Shown here: piece after piece, positions 24,226-33,776 of the stretch
How positions within the stretch are numbered: position 1 is the first letter of the stretch
Layout: every line of letters begins with the position of its first letter
From: Eretmocerus hayati
Taxonomy: Eukaryota > Arthropoda > Insecta > Hymenoptera > Aphelinidae
Length of the DNA stretch: 64,000 bases
Direction of reading: 5' to 3'
Assembly: GCA_029851415.1 (NCBI GenBank)
Contig: CM056743.1
Span: forward strand, 35,666,714-35,730,713
Position numbers and translations under genes: made by a program
The notes under the pieces: generated by a model
Databases searched by the model: none
What the model was told of the DNA's origin: nothing
The model's input: the letters and a program-made list of their open reading frames with translations, nothing else

Positions 24226-26020
24226 TCCTCATATTGCAGTCAAGGAATTAAAATTATCGATCGTTGAGATACATACTGAAGAACCGTAGTTTTATGTTTG
24301 AGGCCCAGGACATTTTTCTCCTTTTCTGTAATGCACCTTCAACCTTTTTTTGGGGTAATTATGCGGTACCTAATAAAAATTCATATTCACCCGACCGAGA
24401 TTCGAACCATTCATCGTTGAAGGCGAGGACCTTTTTCGCGAGATCACAGTGGCTTCTGGGTAAATTTTCATAAAAATAAGAATTGACATTTGACAGTTAG
24501 TCACTGTTCAGTTCTGGATATAAAAGCTTATCAGATCACAATTCATCACGAAATGTAGTCCGTCTCCTTGAAACGTTCGTTTGATTTTCGTGAAGACGGT
24601 CGAGGACTGATTTGGGCTCTTTGCCAAGAAAAAATGCTGTCGAATTACTCGGGGATTGGATGGGCTGCCCAAGCAGAGCAAATAGATTCCTCTCTCAAGA
24701 CATCAGTTATTCAAAATTCATTTCATTTCGTTAGCCTTGGAATAAGATTTCCTCGTTTACTTATTCGTCTTGTAACTGACATTACTCACATTTTCATAAA
24801 ATATTATTAAACATTTTTGCTACCCTGATTTGGCTCGTGAGGTGAACTTTTTTCCTCGCACCTCGCAACTTTTGTCGAAATCGTTACGAAAATTTTTGAG
24901 GTATCATTCGGAAACAATATTCAAAGAAGATTCTTCATCCTTTCATTAGATTAACGATTCCAAGTACGATAAATCCATTTAATTTGCCCTCCTCAATATC
25001 CTGGTAAATATTGAAAATGAAATCTCATCTACTCAGAGTAAACGCGAAAGTTTTATTAAAATAAAAATTCAAAAGAAATTCCGTAGCGCATGCAATACGG
25101 AAATGAGTAGATGAAGAATGACGGATATTTCCATTTTCTCAATTTACATTAAAAATTCTGAGAATTCGAAATCTCAATCCGTTAGCGCCTGAGGGCTTCA
25201 GAATTCAGGAACACCTCAACACCACGGAACGCATTTGCAGTCGTAAGCTTATATTTCCGTTTCGCCTGAGGTACATACATACGTACATCTAATAGGCGGT
25301 ACGCACAACTGATGCCTGGCAACGCATATAGCCATCGGGTAAATTCCCCTTTTACCCCACATACATAACCATATATTCTGTGTACATGAAGGTTGTAAAT
25401 AACCAGACTCACGAACAATACCTACCCATACAATTCCACAATACATTGGTACCACTGAGGGTACCACTATTCCAAATGGGGCTTTCATCATACGCACATA
25501 TATATATCTGTATAAGTGAGTGATATATGTTGTACAACGTACATAGACGTATATATGGGTATATGATACGTGAGGGTTGATGGGAAGGCCTCCAAAGGGG
25601 CCAAACGAGGCAACGCTATATATACCATAACGGCTGTGCGTCAGTCCATTAGACCAGAGGCGGACCATCAGAGGCCAAAATAGCGTTGAACATTAACGCA
25701 GGGCTCGTTTACGCGATTTGATTAAGCTCTAAAACAGAGAGAACGAGCTGGAACTGCGTAACTGCAATTCAGTGAGATCTTCTGTGTTGCAGAGCCACTC
25801 TACCTCGGCTCTACCTAGGTATATAAGTGTGTGATACTCATGTGTCCTCCCTGTGAACTAACGAATCCACTTGATCCAAACTTGAGATTCGAGTCCAACC
25901 AGATGGAGCGTTATTTAGTCTTGAAACTTTCCTGAAAAGTACCAAATTGGGACTCTGAATAGAGGAGGTAATAAGAATCTACAATTTTTAGGGGTTGAAA
26001 CTGATCAACTGAATTCAATC
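24226..26020. other. Intergenic, no supported gene
   Basis: On the minus strand at about 24390-24460 there is a GGTTCGAATCTCGG string resembling a Pol III B box or tRNA T-arm, but no cloverleaf could be completed around it. The frames at 24568-24810 and 25182-25668 have no recognised domain. Confidence 0.35.
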
Positions 26021-26785
26021 TAAGATAAGTGCACTCAATTTACTTCCTGAATCCAACATGCCCCCATACGCCGATTTCAGAAATGGGCACTCGCAGACCT
26101 TTCTGATAATTTTTTTCCAATTTGCTATGTTAAAATATGAGGAAATAAGTAATTTGAATCGACTCCGAATCATTACCGTGTTTCCCAAAAAATTTAAAGG
26201 GATTTCTCCATTTTTCGTGTTTGCACGGCTAAGAAATCACCGAGGAAATCGCGCTCCCAATCTCAATGATACTTCAGCGCATTCGGTTTCTTGATTCAAG
26301 ACCTTCAAGATACCTTTTCTAGAGTTGCAAAACTCCGATCTGGAACCATTGTATGAGCGAATTACGGAGATGATTAATGAAATATAAAGGTAAAAATTTG
26401 TGTGTACCCAATATGCACCCCATGCGCTTATCTCAAAAGAGTGAGTAGTATGTCTTCTTTCGCCCCTCTCACAGCATGTTTATCATATCCATGGAAGCCA
26501 GAAATAATTATTTCGATCGATAAAAGAGCTTTACATGTGGTTGCGTGGAAATGAACAAACGGGGGACGTGTTGGGCACACCCTTTCGCAAACTTGCGAAA
26601 TATCATTTTTTGAGAAAATTGTCATAGCTCAGCTCGAGTTGATCGAAATTGGACTCAACTCAACACATTTTTCAGGTCTTAGAATAAGCTTCAAAATGAG
26701 CTAAAGCATCGTAGGAAAATACTGGAGTTGGCCAAAGATATTGGCAAAACGACTTAGGAGGTTATGTTGAGTACACGTCATTCAT
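26021..26785. mobile_element. Diverged motif-family element
   Basis: It begins AGATAAGTGCACTCAATTT, followed by CCAACATGCCCCCAT at about 26055. Further motifs are TGTACCCAATATGCACC (about 26402), GGGGGACGTGTTGGGCACA (about 26562) and GTTATGTTGAGTACACG near the right end. A CGGCTAAGAAATCACCGAGG block is the inverse of CCTCGGTGATTTCTTAGCCG in copy 1, so the interior is partly in the opposite orientation. The borders are approximate and no TA duplication is visible. Confidence 0.5.
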
Positions 26786-28130
26786 TTGTAGTAACGAATT
26801 AAAGTTCGCTGTTCGTCAACAGAGAATACGTGGGTCCCAATTCCATTGAAAACTAACTCCATCCGTCATTGCACACAGAAATGGGCCAATCCTTCCTTGA
26901 TTTAAAGATGATGAGAAAACGGGATAATGAGGATAGCCTGTTCCAATCATGAAAAATCGAACTGGATTTCCTTCTTTCTATCGAGTTACACCTCTTACAG
27001 AAAAAAACCCGCCGGAGAATTTCGGAAAAGAATGTCAGAGAATCCACAAAAATTACTTCAAAGTATATGACCATCAATAGAGACTCATGACATCAGTGAT
27101 CGTTGCGATTTTTCAAATGGATAGAATCAGAGTGGAACGATGTCGCAAAGATACGTAGCGATTATTTCGCATCATTGCAGTTTCCCCGATGTCGTTAGAT
27201 TTGAAGAGAAATTGAGTTTCCTGTTCGATTTCCCCTGGAGCAATTTTCCCTCATCTACGACAATCTGCCACGAGGGTCTTTCTCTCTCTCTCTTTTCCAA
27301 CTGAAAATAACGATCGCCCGAACCTATATAGATACATCTAAGCGCGCACTTGGATGAAAATGCTCGCATGCCCGACTTATCGAATGTACCGGGGATAAAA
27401 TTCAATTTGTCTCTATCCAACTGTACGGTCAAAATCATTTTGACACATCTCTACTATAGGTACACTGACACCTCACACACACACATAAAAAGGAAAATCT
27501 CACAGGTTCATTGACCTATCATAGCTATTTCCACTTTGTAGAACAATCATATACGTTTACATGAATACATATGCATCGACTTTTTTAAATTCGCAGTATC
27601 AGAATAATCTCACCACATGTTGAACTAGAGCTGGTTTTGAATGGTATCGTAGATCGGGATAAAATTTGCAATCGTATCGACGTACGAATTCCACAGTCTA
27701 TGCACCGGGTACAACAAAAGAGTAGGAATCGACGTGGAGCAAAAACGGGATTGAATATTTCAAAGAGTCCAATCCGGCTTTTTTCGCGCGGCACGGCGTC
27801 GACTCTTACTTTTTTTTGGGCTTTTCGGAGGGTCGGATCGAAAATCTTGTCGGCTCACGTTCTTCTCCATTTATTATACCTCACTCAACGGTGAATTTGA
27901 AACACAGATTGCCAAGGTATTTCGAATAGGCATAACGTGTACAGTATGATGGGTTCAAAATGTTGCGAAACGATGAAAAAGCTCGTGAAAAAGCTCACTC
28001 GAGTCATCGTTCGTGTACTAGTTAAATCGCTCTAGAGTCTGCTAGTTTAATTGACGAGATCCGTATCGGAAGATTTTTTTTGCACTCTATTTGGTCCGTA
28101 TAACTACTTGAAGGAGTATTCATTTGCATG
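26786..28130. other. Intergenic, no supported gene
   Basis: Short frames on both strands at 26853-27894. None shows a family signature. It lies 3' of the minus-strand candidate terminal exon at 28131 and includes an AATTAAA at about 28048 (minus strand) that could serve as a polyadenylation signal for it. Confidence 0.3.
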
Positions 28131-28536
28131 CTAGAGCCCCTCCAGATATTCGCGTTGAAATTTGTGGATAAAATTATGTAAGTACATATCGAGTTCTGCG
28201 TTGTACTGATCTGGATCATGGATTTGAGCAACTTTAATATTTTGCTCGAGTATGCTGAGCTCATTATGTGAGAGAATATTCATTATTCGCGAATGAACTT
28301 TATTGAGAAAACTCCGGCATTGTAATGACAAATATTCATGGAGAATCAGAAAAGTTTTATGGATGATCAGTAATTTGGTCAACTTTGTGACTTTCGCAGC
28401 GTTATTGATATCACAGATATTTTTTGGCGGGATTGTCATTATTTGCCAGACCTTATTTTGAGATCCAGGAAAAATATGCTCTTCCGGATCATTACTCAGG
28501 TGGAAACTTCGCGCGCATTTATTAAGAATTTCATCT
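28131..28536 (-). CDS. Candidate terminal exon, unrecognised protein
   Basis: On the minus strand a pyrimidine-rich stretch ending CCCAG precedes 28536. From there one frame is open for about 134 codons to a TAG at 28131-28133. An internal ATG at 28439 would give 102 codons. The product is helical-looking and rich in Leu, Ile, His, Asn and Glu. Its C-terminal part (ILEQ...PDQYNAEL...) superficially resembles the coiled C-termini of kinesin-13-type motors, but I do not trust that match. An AATTAAA about 80 nt past the stop could be a polyadenylation signal. No upstream exon was identified, so this could also be a relic. Confidence 0.35.
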
Positions 28537-31108
28537 CTGGGAATGCACTAGAACAACAAATTTAACACCATTGTTTTACCTAATGAAGAAAGATGACCCT
28601 AATGCTAACTTGACCATAATATCCAAGGAAAATTTTTCTCGCTACTGAATTACATTGTTGCTCAATTTTTTGAAAATCGTGACCAACGTATATTCACAAG
28701 AAAATTGACATTATCAAATTACCAGAAACTTTTTCGAATTCTACAACATTTCCAGCTTCTACATCGTTCAATCTCATAAAAATGTCAAAACTCAAGATGC
28801 GCATCGAGCTTGCAAGCTCACCATCATAAATCCACTCTCGTCTAACCATCTTTCACCAAAAAGCATCAACGCTCGTCACGTACTAGCCTTATAGATCGAA
28901 TGCAATTCAGGCAAGAAAGATGAATGGTAAAAGCCATGGCTAAAGCTCAACTTGCAAGCTCTACCTCGCCCACATTCAAAATGTAAAACTATGCAAATTG
29001 GGGCTCTCTATACGGCTAATTCCCGCTTCCGGAATCTACATCAAACCCTCTTTCACTTCTTTTTATACCCTTTTAAAATCTACCGCATTTATACCAGGTA
29101 CATTCATCAAAGAAAATCAAAAGGCTAGAGTACCTAGTTGAGGTAATCCTAGTGACGGATAGAAGATCGAAACTAACGTGAGAGTTGGTCAGCAGCAGAA
29201 GCAATCAATGGAAGCAAAGAGCTAAAAAGTTGCCTAATGACACGTCGGTTGGTCTGCAAGCTCGGGTTAGGAGAGGACTAGAGCGGACGAATGAGCCAAA
29301 GGAGAGTAGATATACTCAATCAAAGAGTATGGGTACATATAGAAATATATACACAGGTGTGTTTGAGTGAGTTAGTCAAGTGTGTCCATGTGAGACGACT
29401 GGCCTCCCGATTGGATTAGTCCCACCCGATCGAACTGCCGCCAGATTAAGCTCAGCAGCTCTTTTGCATGCACCAAATCGCTTGCTTTGGCCTCACTCAT
29501 TCACATACATATCCACCTGGTACTCCTACCTTTTTGTACTTGTGAATGTGTGTGTGTGTGTGTGGAAGCTTCGTCGGATGGCGTTGACCTCACGTCCGAT
29601 TAATTAGCATTTTAATCGCGTTTCGGAAGGGTATGGCTGTTTTGCTACCGGCACGGCGTGGCGTAACAACCCTTGCCGAATTCGTGAGTACATACAACGA
29701 CGAGCTTGCAAGTTCTATACTCTGCTCACTGAGTGCTCATGTTTTACCGAGCTTTTGCTTTTATACACTAGTCGTTTTGTCGGATACGATGTGTAAGCTA
29801 CACTTATGGAAGAAGATACAACTGTAAATGTATGTATGTATGATTCGGGGTGAATTACGTTATGTATATTTCTGATTTACGTTGAAAACGTGCGAGACGA
29901 GGGAAATTCTCTTGATGTAGAGCTTGCGGAAATTGAAATCATATGCGGGTAATGGGCAGTTTGGAAAGCTTGAAGGATCTATTTTTGAGATGGGAAATTG
30001 TGTGCAGGATTTCGTGAACGATCGAGTCGTGTTTTTTTATTTTTGTCTGATATACGCAGATGGGAAAATTTGAATTATACGCTCTGGAGCTTGCGTTTCA
30101 TGAAATCGAATTACCACATTAATTTACATCCAACGGTATAGATACATATCTCTGACTATACGTATATGCTCAGATTGAGCAGCTCTTGTGAGCAATTTTC
30201 CGCTGGATATAAAATTGATCACGTAAAATATACACCCATATGCAAGCGATATCGGGAACACGTTTTCGAACCGTTTAATGAACTGCTTGTAGTTAATTCA
30301 TGAGATAAAATTTCCAATTCGAATACTCTCGAAATTATACGATCGAGCTTTCAAAGATTCGATTGCTCTCGAATACTATTCGTGAACCAAATCGAACCTT
30401 GTGTGAAAACCAAACGATTGATTCTATTTGCTCTCGTCACTCATCGCTCTATATGTCTGATACTCCAACTCGTTGCGAATCATAAGTCGTTCAGAATTTT
30501 TCTATCGCATCTGATGGCGCGTCGAATAGAGTAGATGTAGCGAGTTCAAAGTTCTCGATTACAAATTGAATGCACTCTCACTGCGCGCGTGTGTGTGAAG
30601 GTGTATGTATGGGTGAGTGTGAGTAGGTGTGTGTGTGTGTGTGTGCGTGCGTGTGATGACGAGCTGGAGATGGTGAAGCTTAATTGAATGCGAAAATAAG
30701 AGGCCTGCGGTTTCGAATGAATAAACGCGCTACGGCAAGCTCTCTTAAACTCTCTCGGCTCTCTTGTGTGTGATGGTGGGGAAAAAAATTAATTCGAATT
30801 TTAATTGAAAGCGCGGGCACAGCGGATTATTGGGCACTCGGTGAGCTGCCTCGTTAGTATACAGTAAAGAGTGAAGGATCTGCTTTTTCATCAGTTAACA
30901 TAGAGTGATGTCGGTGTGCACAGTAGTATAGTGTGTATCTATGTACATAGTATGTATAGGTACTTTAACTCTGAAGACAATGGATTGCTGCGATTGAGGA
31001 ATGTACGGGACGAATACATGGGTGATTCCGACGAAAGTGGAATTTTTTGGGCCAAAATCGCCACGAAGAGTGATTTGGGTCAAAAAGTTATTTTAGCCCC
31101 ATACGAGT
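28537..31108. other. Intergenic, GT microsatellites, no supported gene
   Basis: GT runs lie at 29545-29564 and 30627-30654, close to other GTGTGAGTG repeats. The frames at 29185-29370, 29380-29607 and 29633-29827 carry no domain. The stretch ends at the 5' LTR. Confidence 0.35.
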
Positions 31109-31629
31109 TGTTCCCGACAATATGTACATATATCAGTTATAATTCGATCCATAATATTTATAATTTGAATTAATATGTAATTTCCATTTGATTCTATTGT
31201 TAACACGTTTCTCGAGAGAAATAATGTAAATTGAGAAAATGCCTTAGAAATAGGTAGTGCTTCAATTGATATTGAAGATTAAATGGATGTTGAATTCTCA
31301 CGAAGATGAAACGTAGAGGTTTCATCTTCAAGCCGCGTGCACGCACTCTCAGTGATTGCGGGGCCGCATCGTGCTCTCCACCGATCGAACGATCGATAAA
31401 AGGCGAGACCGCGTCGTGGTGAAGCGAAAAGGCTGACCCATGGGCGCATGGCAAAAGTGTGTATTCAACACCATGCGAGTTTTACTTAGTTGTCATGACA
31501 ACAAACAGTAGTTGATTTTCAGTTTTTTTGAACAGTCGGCATTCTCTTGTCTAACTGCCTTTGCCTCGTAGAGACGTGTTTGATTAGCCTTTACTGAAAA
31601 TTTCTGATTCCTTTGAATATTAATTGAAA
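31109..31629 (+). repeat. 5' LTR, 521 bp
   Basis: It begins TGTTCCCGACAA and ends TTAATTGAAA. Its partner lies 6563 bp downstream with the same length and, by eye, the same sequence. It contains a perfect 11-bp hairpin at 31302-31329, a GATAAAAG TATA-like string near 31393, and a TCAGT initiator-like string near 31349. The terminal CA expected of many LTRs is absent. The start is fixed by the purine tract that abuts the equivalent base of the 3' LTR. The 3' border is the last base shared by both copies. Confidence 0.93.
31302..31329 (+). other. Perfect hairpin in the LTR
   Basis: GAAGATGAAAC and GTTTCATCTTC form an 11-bp stem around GTAGAG. The same hairpin is at 37865-37892 in the 3' LTR. 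It could act in the RNA, for example in polyadenylation or packaging. Its role is inferred only from its position. Confidence 0.6.
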
Positions 31630-31655
31630 GCATTTTTTCCTTTGAATATTAATTG
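31608..31655 (+). repeat. 19-bp direct duplication at the 5' LTR/internal junction
   Basis: TTCCTTTGAATATTAATTG occurs at 31608-31626, inside the end of the 5' LTR, and again at 31637-31655, just outside it, 29 bp apart. The 3' LTR has only the internal copy. The second copy ends at the first base of the Gag frame, where a leader and primer binding site would be expected. Confidence 0.9.
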
Positions 31656-33769
31656 TGCAAGCGCCGCCACCACCAGCTGCGGCTCGAGGACGAGCTCAGC
31701 AGCGCCGACGCAGCCCCGTTGATGACGACGAACGAGCGCCGCCGCCACCACCTGCAGCTCGAGGTCGGGCTCAGCAGCGCCGACGCAGCCCCGTTGACGA
31801 CGACGAGCGAGCGCCGCCGCCACCACCTGCAGCTCGAGGTCGAGCTCGGCAGCGCCGACGCAGCCTCGTTGACGACGACGAGCGAGTGCCACCACCTGCA
31901 GCCCAAGGTCGCCCCCGTCAGCGGCTACACAGCCCCGTTGATGTCGACGAACGAGCGTCACCATCGCCTGTGGCCCGCAGGCACCCTCGTCAGCAGCGTA
32001 TGCCTGTTGTGAACAACGAGCTCGTGCCACCATCACCTCCACCGGCTCGGAGGCACCGGCACCATGAGCAGATCCGAGACCGCAGCCTCGACGCGGAGAT
32101 TGAGCGCTCGCTATCTCCAGCTCCGATTCCAGATCGCCAGTATCGCCAACGTCACACCTCTAATGATGATCTGCATCGCCGGGGAGCTCGAGGGCACCGA
32201 CGACAAGGTAACCAGGACCCTGTCAGGATTGGGAGGCAGGAACCGCGCCCACCAGTGGCCCGATTCGAACATCATCACCACCGACACGACTACGGCGAGG
32301 ACCCGTCACCACCACCAGCTGCTCGAGCGCGCCCGCGTCTCGAACGGCGGCGATCGCACTCACAGCGCTCTCGCTCGCCGGTAAGACGACCTGCGCATAT
32401 CGACGACAACGAAGTACAGCCAACCGACTCGTCGGACTATTCGTCTGAGGAAGATTATCCAGCTCCAGCGACTGCATCATCAGTTCTTCCATCAAGTAGT
32501 AATAATTATAGTAGGATTAATAATTTGCGGCACCAGTTCCGAAATTCATCAAGGGATATGATGAATACAAACGATTTTGATGAAATCATCCGAAATGGCG
32601 ATCGTGGTCAAATTGTAAATAGTACTGAACGAACCCCCGTAAATAGTCAAAATATGAAGGTAATTTCAGTATCTGACTTAACCACGGCTTTAGAAAACAC
32701 CTTCATGCACCTCAAAGATGCATCGAATTCCAGAGACCTCTCTCGTTTCGAGAATAGAATAGCAACTTCGAAAAAATTACCAACCTTTTCGGGTGATCCA
32801 TTGGACTGGTTCCGTTTTAAACAAGCTTTTGAAGCTTCTTCAATGTTAGCAGAATATGATGAGCGTGAAAATGTAATGAGATTATTCGAAGCTCTGAAAG
32901 ATAGCGCGCGCGAAGCTGTTAAGACACTTTTTGCGTCTGGGTCTAGCGCCCAAGAAATAATGAGTACTCTTGAAATGCGATTCGGCGTTAGTCGAGTCAT
33001 TTTGGAAAAGATTGTTGTCGAAATTAAGAATCTACCTCACGTAGATTCAGGAAAAATTGATTTGGTTGAATTCGCCTCTAAATTGAAAAACGCCGTAACT
33101 GCAATGAAGTCGATGAACAATTTAGGTTATTTACACAGTCCAGATTTAACTAGAGAGGTTCTTCAGAAAATCCCAGCATCTATTTTACACGATTACGCAA
33201 GGTTCGCAGCCAAAGAAAATGAAGGCAAAGCTGAATTAGAAATGTTATCCGAATTCTTATTCGATGAGGCTAAAGTTGCTCTTCAAGCAGGAATTATTGG
33301 AATTCAGTGTACTTCAAATCCGAATTATAACTCGAGTGAGAGGAAAAATGTAACTGCCAAGAAATCAAATCAATATGTCCTTGCGACCATGACTCCGAAT
33401 TCGAATGAACTCAATGCGAAAGATTCACAATTTTGTTTGTCTTGTAAACGAAGAAATCACACAATTACTTCGTGTCGTGAATTTGCTCGAGATTCTCTCA
33501 AGAAACGTTGGAAACTTGCGCGAGAACTGAATTTATGCTTCAAGTGCCTCGAGCCTGATCATTTACGTAAAAGTTGCTCTCAAGGAGATTGTTCACGTTG
33601 CCAACGCCCTCATCATCAGTTGTTACATTTTATACCTAAAGATCAGCCAGATCCAACAAAAGATACTGACAAGTCTCGTTATCCCACAGGTCAAAACCGA
33701 CTCTCACCACAGCAAACTACTCAATTAGAAAATTCACCAAATGCTCAAACTGAAGATTCGCGATTATGA
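31655..33769 (+). CDS. BEL/Pao Gag polyprotein, about 704 codons, start uncertain
   Basis: This is the structural protein of the retrotransposon. The frame opens after a TGA at 31643-31645 and the first codon given is GTG. The first in-frame ATG is at 32000 (residue 116) in weak context. Residues 1-115 are four to five tandem units of about 25 residues rich in Pro, Arg and Asp. Residues about 120-260 are Arg/Ser/His-rich, with an RSRSPVRR string. From about residue 375 a DUF1759-like segment begins (LPTFSGDPLDWFRF). Three zinc fingers follow: C594-C597-H602-C607, C628-C631-H636-C641 and C646-C649-H654-H658. The frame ends at TGA 33767-33769, directly in frame with Pol. Either the original start is missing or translation starts unconventionally. 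Confidence 0.9.
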   Translation: MQAPPPPAAARGRAQQRRRSPVDDDERAPPPPPAARGRAQQRRRSPVDDDERAPPPPPAARGRARQRRRSLVDDDERVPPPAAQGRPRQRLHSPVDVDERASPSPVARRHPRQQRMPVVNNELVPPSPPPARRHRHHEQIRDRSLDAEIERSLSPAPIPDRQYRQRHTSNDDLHRRGARGHRRQGNQDPVRIGRQEPRPPVARFEHHHHRHDYGEDPSPPPAARARPRLERRRSHSQRSRSPVRRPAHIDDNEVQPTDSSDYSSEEDYPAPATASSVLPSSSNNYSRINNLRHQFRNSSRDMMNTNDFDEIIRNGDRGQIVNSTERTPVNSQNMKVISVSDLTTALENTFMHLKDASNSRDLSRFENRIATSKKLPTFSGDPLDWFRFKQAFEASSMLAEYDERENVMRLFEALKDSAREAVKTLFASGSSAQEIMSTLEMRFGVSRVILEKIVVEIKNLPHVDSGKIDLVEFASKLKNAVTAMKSMNNLGYLHSPDLTREVLQKIPASILHDYARFAAKENEGKAELEMLSEFLFDEAKVALQAGIIGIQCTSNPNYNSSERKNVTAKKSNQYVLATMTPNSNELNAKDSQFCLSCKRRNHTITSCREFARDSLKKRWKLARELNLCFKCLEPDHLRKSCSQGDCSRCQRPHHQLLHFIPKDQPDPTKDTDKSRYPTGQNRLSPQQTTQLENSPNAQTEDSRL
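31658..31980 (+). repeat. 75-bp coding tandem repeats in Gag N-terminus
   Basis: Each unit encodes about 25 residues of the form APPPPPAARGRAQQRRRSPV-DDDER. Units 1-3 are close copies, unit 4 is slightly shortened and unit 5 has decayed. The GC content is far above the rest of the element. Because the repeat length is a multiple of three, the other frames are also open across it, producing spurious frames on both strands. Copy number is likely to differ between insertions. Confidence 0.85.
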
Positions 33770-33776
33770 CTAGGTT
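33767..33776 (+). promoter_or_regulatory. Gag/Pol junction: in-frame TGA with CTA-G readthrough context
   Basis: Gag ends in TGA, and the very next codons CTA GGT continue in the same frame into Pol. UGA followed by CUAG is an established high-readthrough context in some viral and animal mRNAs. Pol has no ATG before the protease active site: its first in-frame ATG is at 33875, after the catalytic Asp codon at 33851. Separate initiation would therefore give a dead protease. Together these support translational readthrough as the way Pol is made. A chance nonsense mutation in a formerly single Gag-Pol frame remains possible. Confidence 0.75.

Noticed and set aside
24390..24460. tRNA-like or SINE B-box string GGTTCGAATCTCGG on the minus strand
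   Set aside because: The T-arm does not pair well, and no acceptor, D-arm or anticodon stem could be completed. A covariance-model search would decide.
31200..31454. 84-codon minus frame present in both LTRs
   Set aside because: It is duplicated because the LTRs are duplicated. It lies antisense in the LTR and has no domain.
31620..32042. 140-codon minus-strand frame and 119-codon plus frame across the Gag repeats
   Set aside because: Open only because the 75-bp coding repeat is a multiple of three and GC-rich. They are shadows of Gag.
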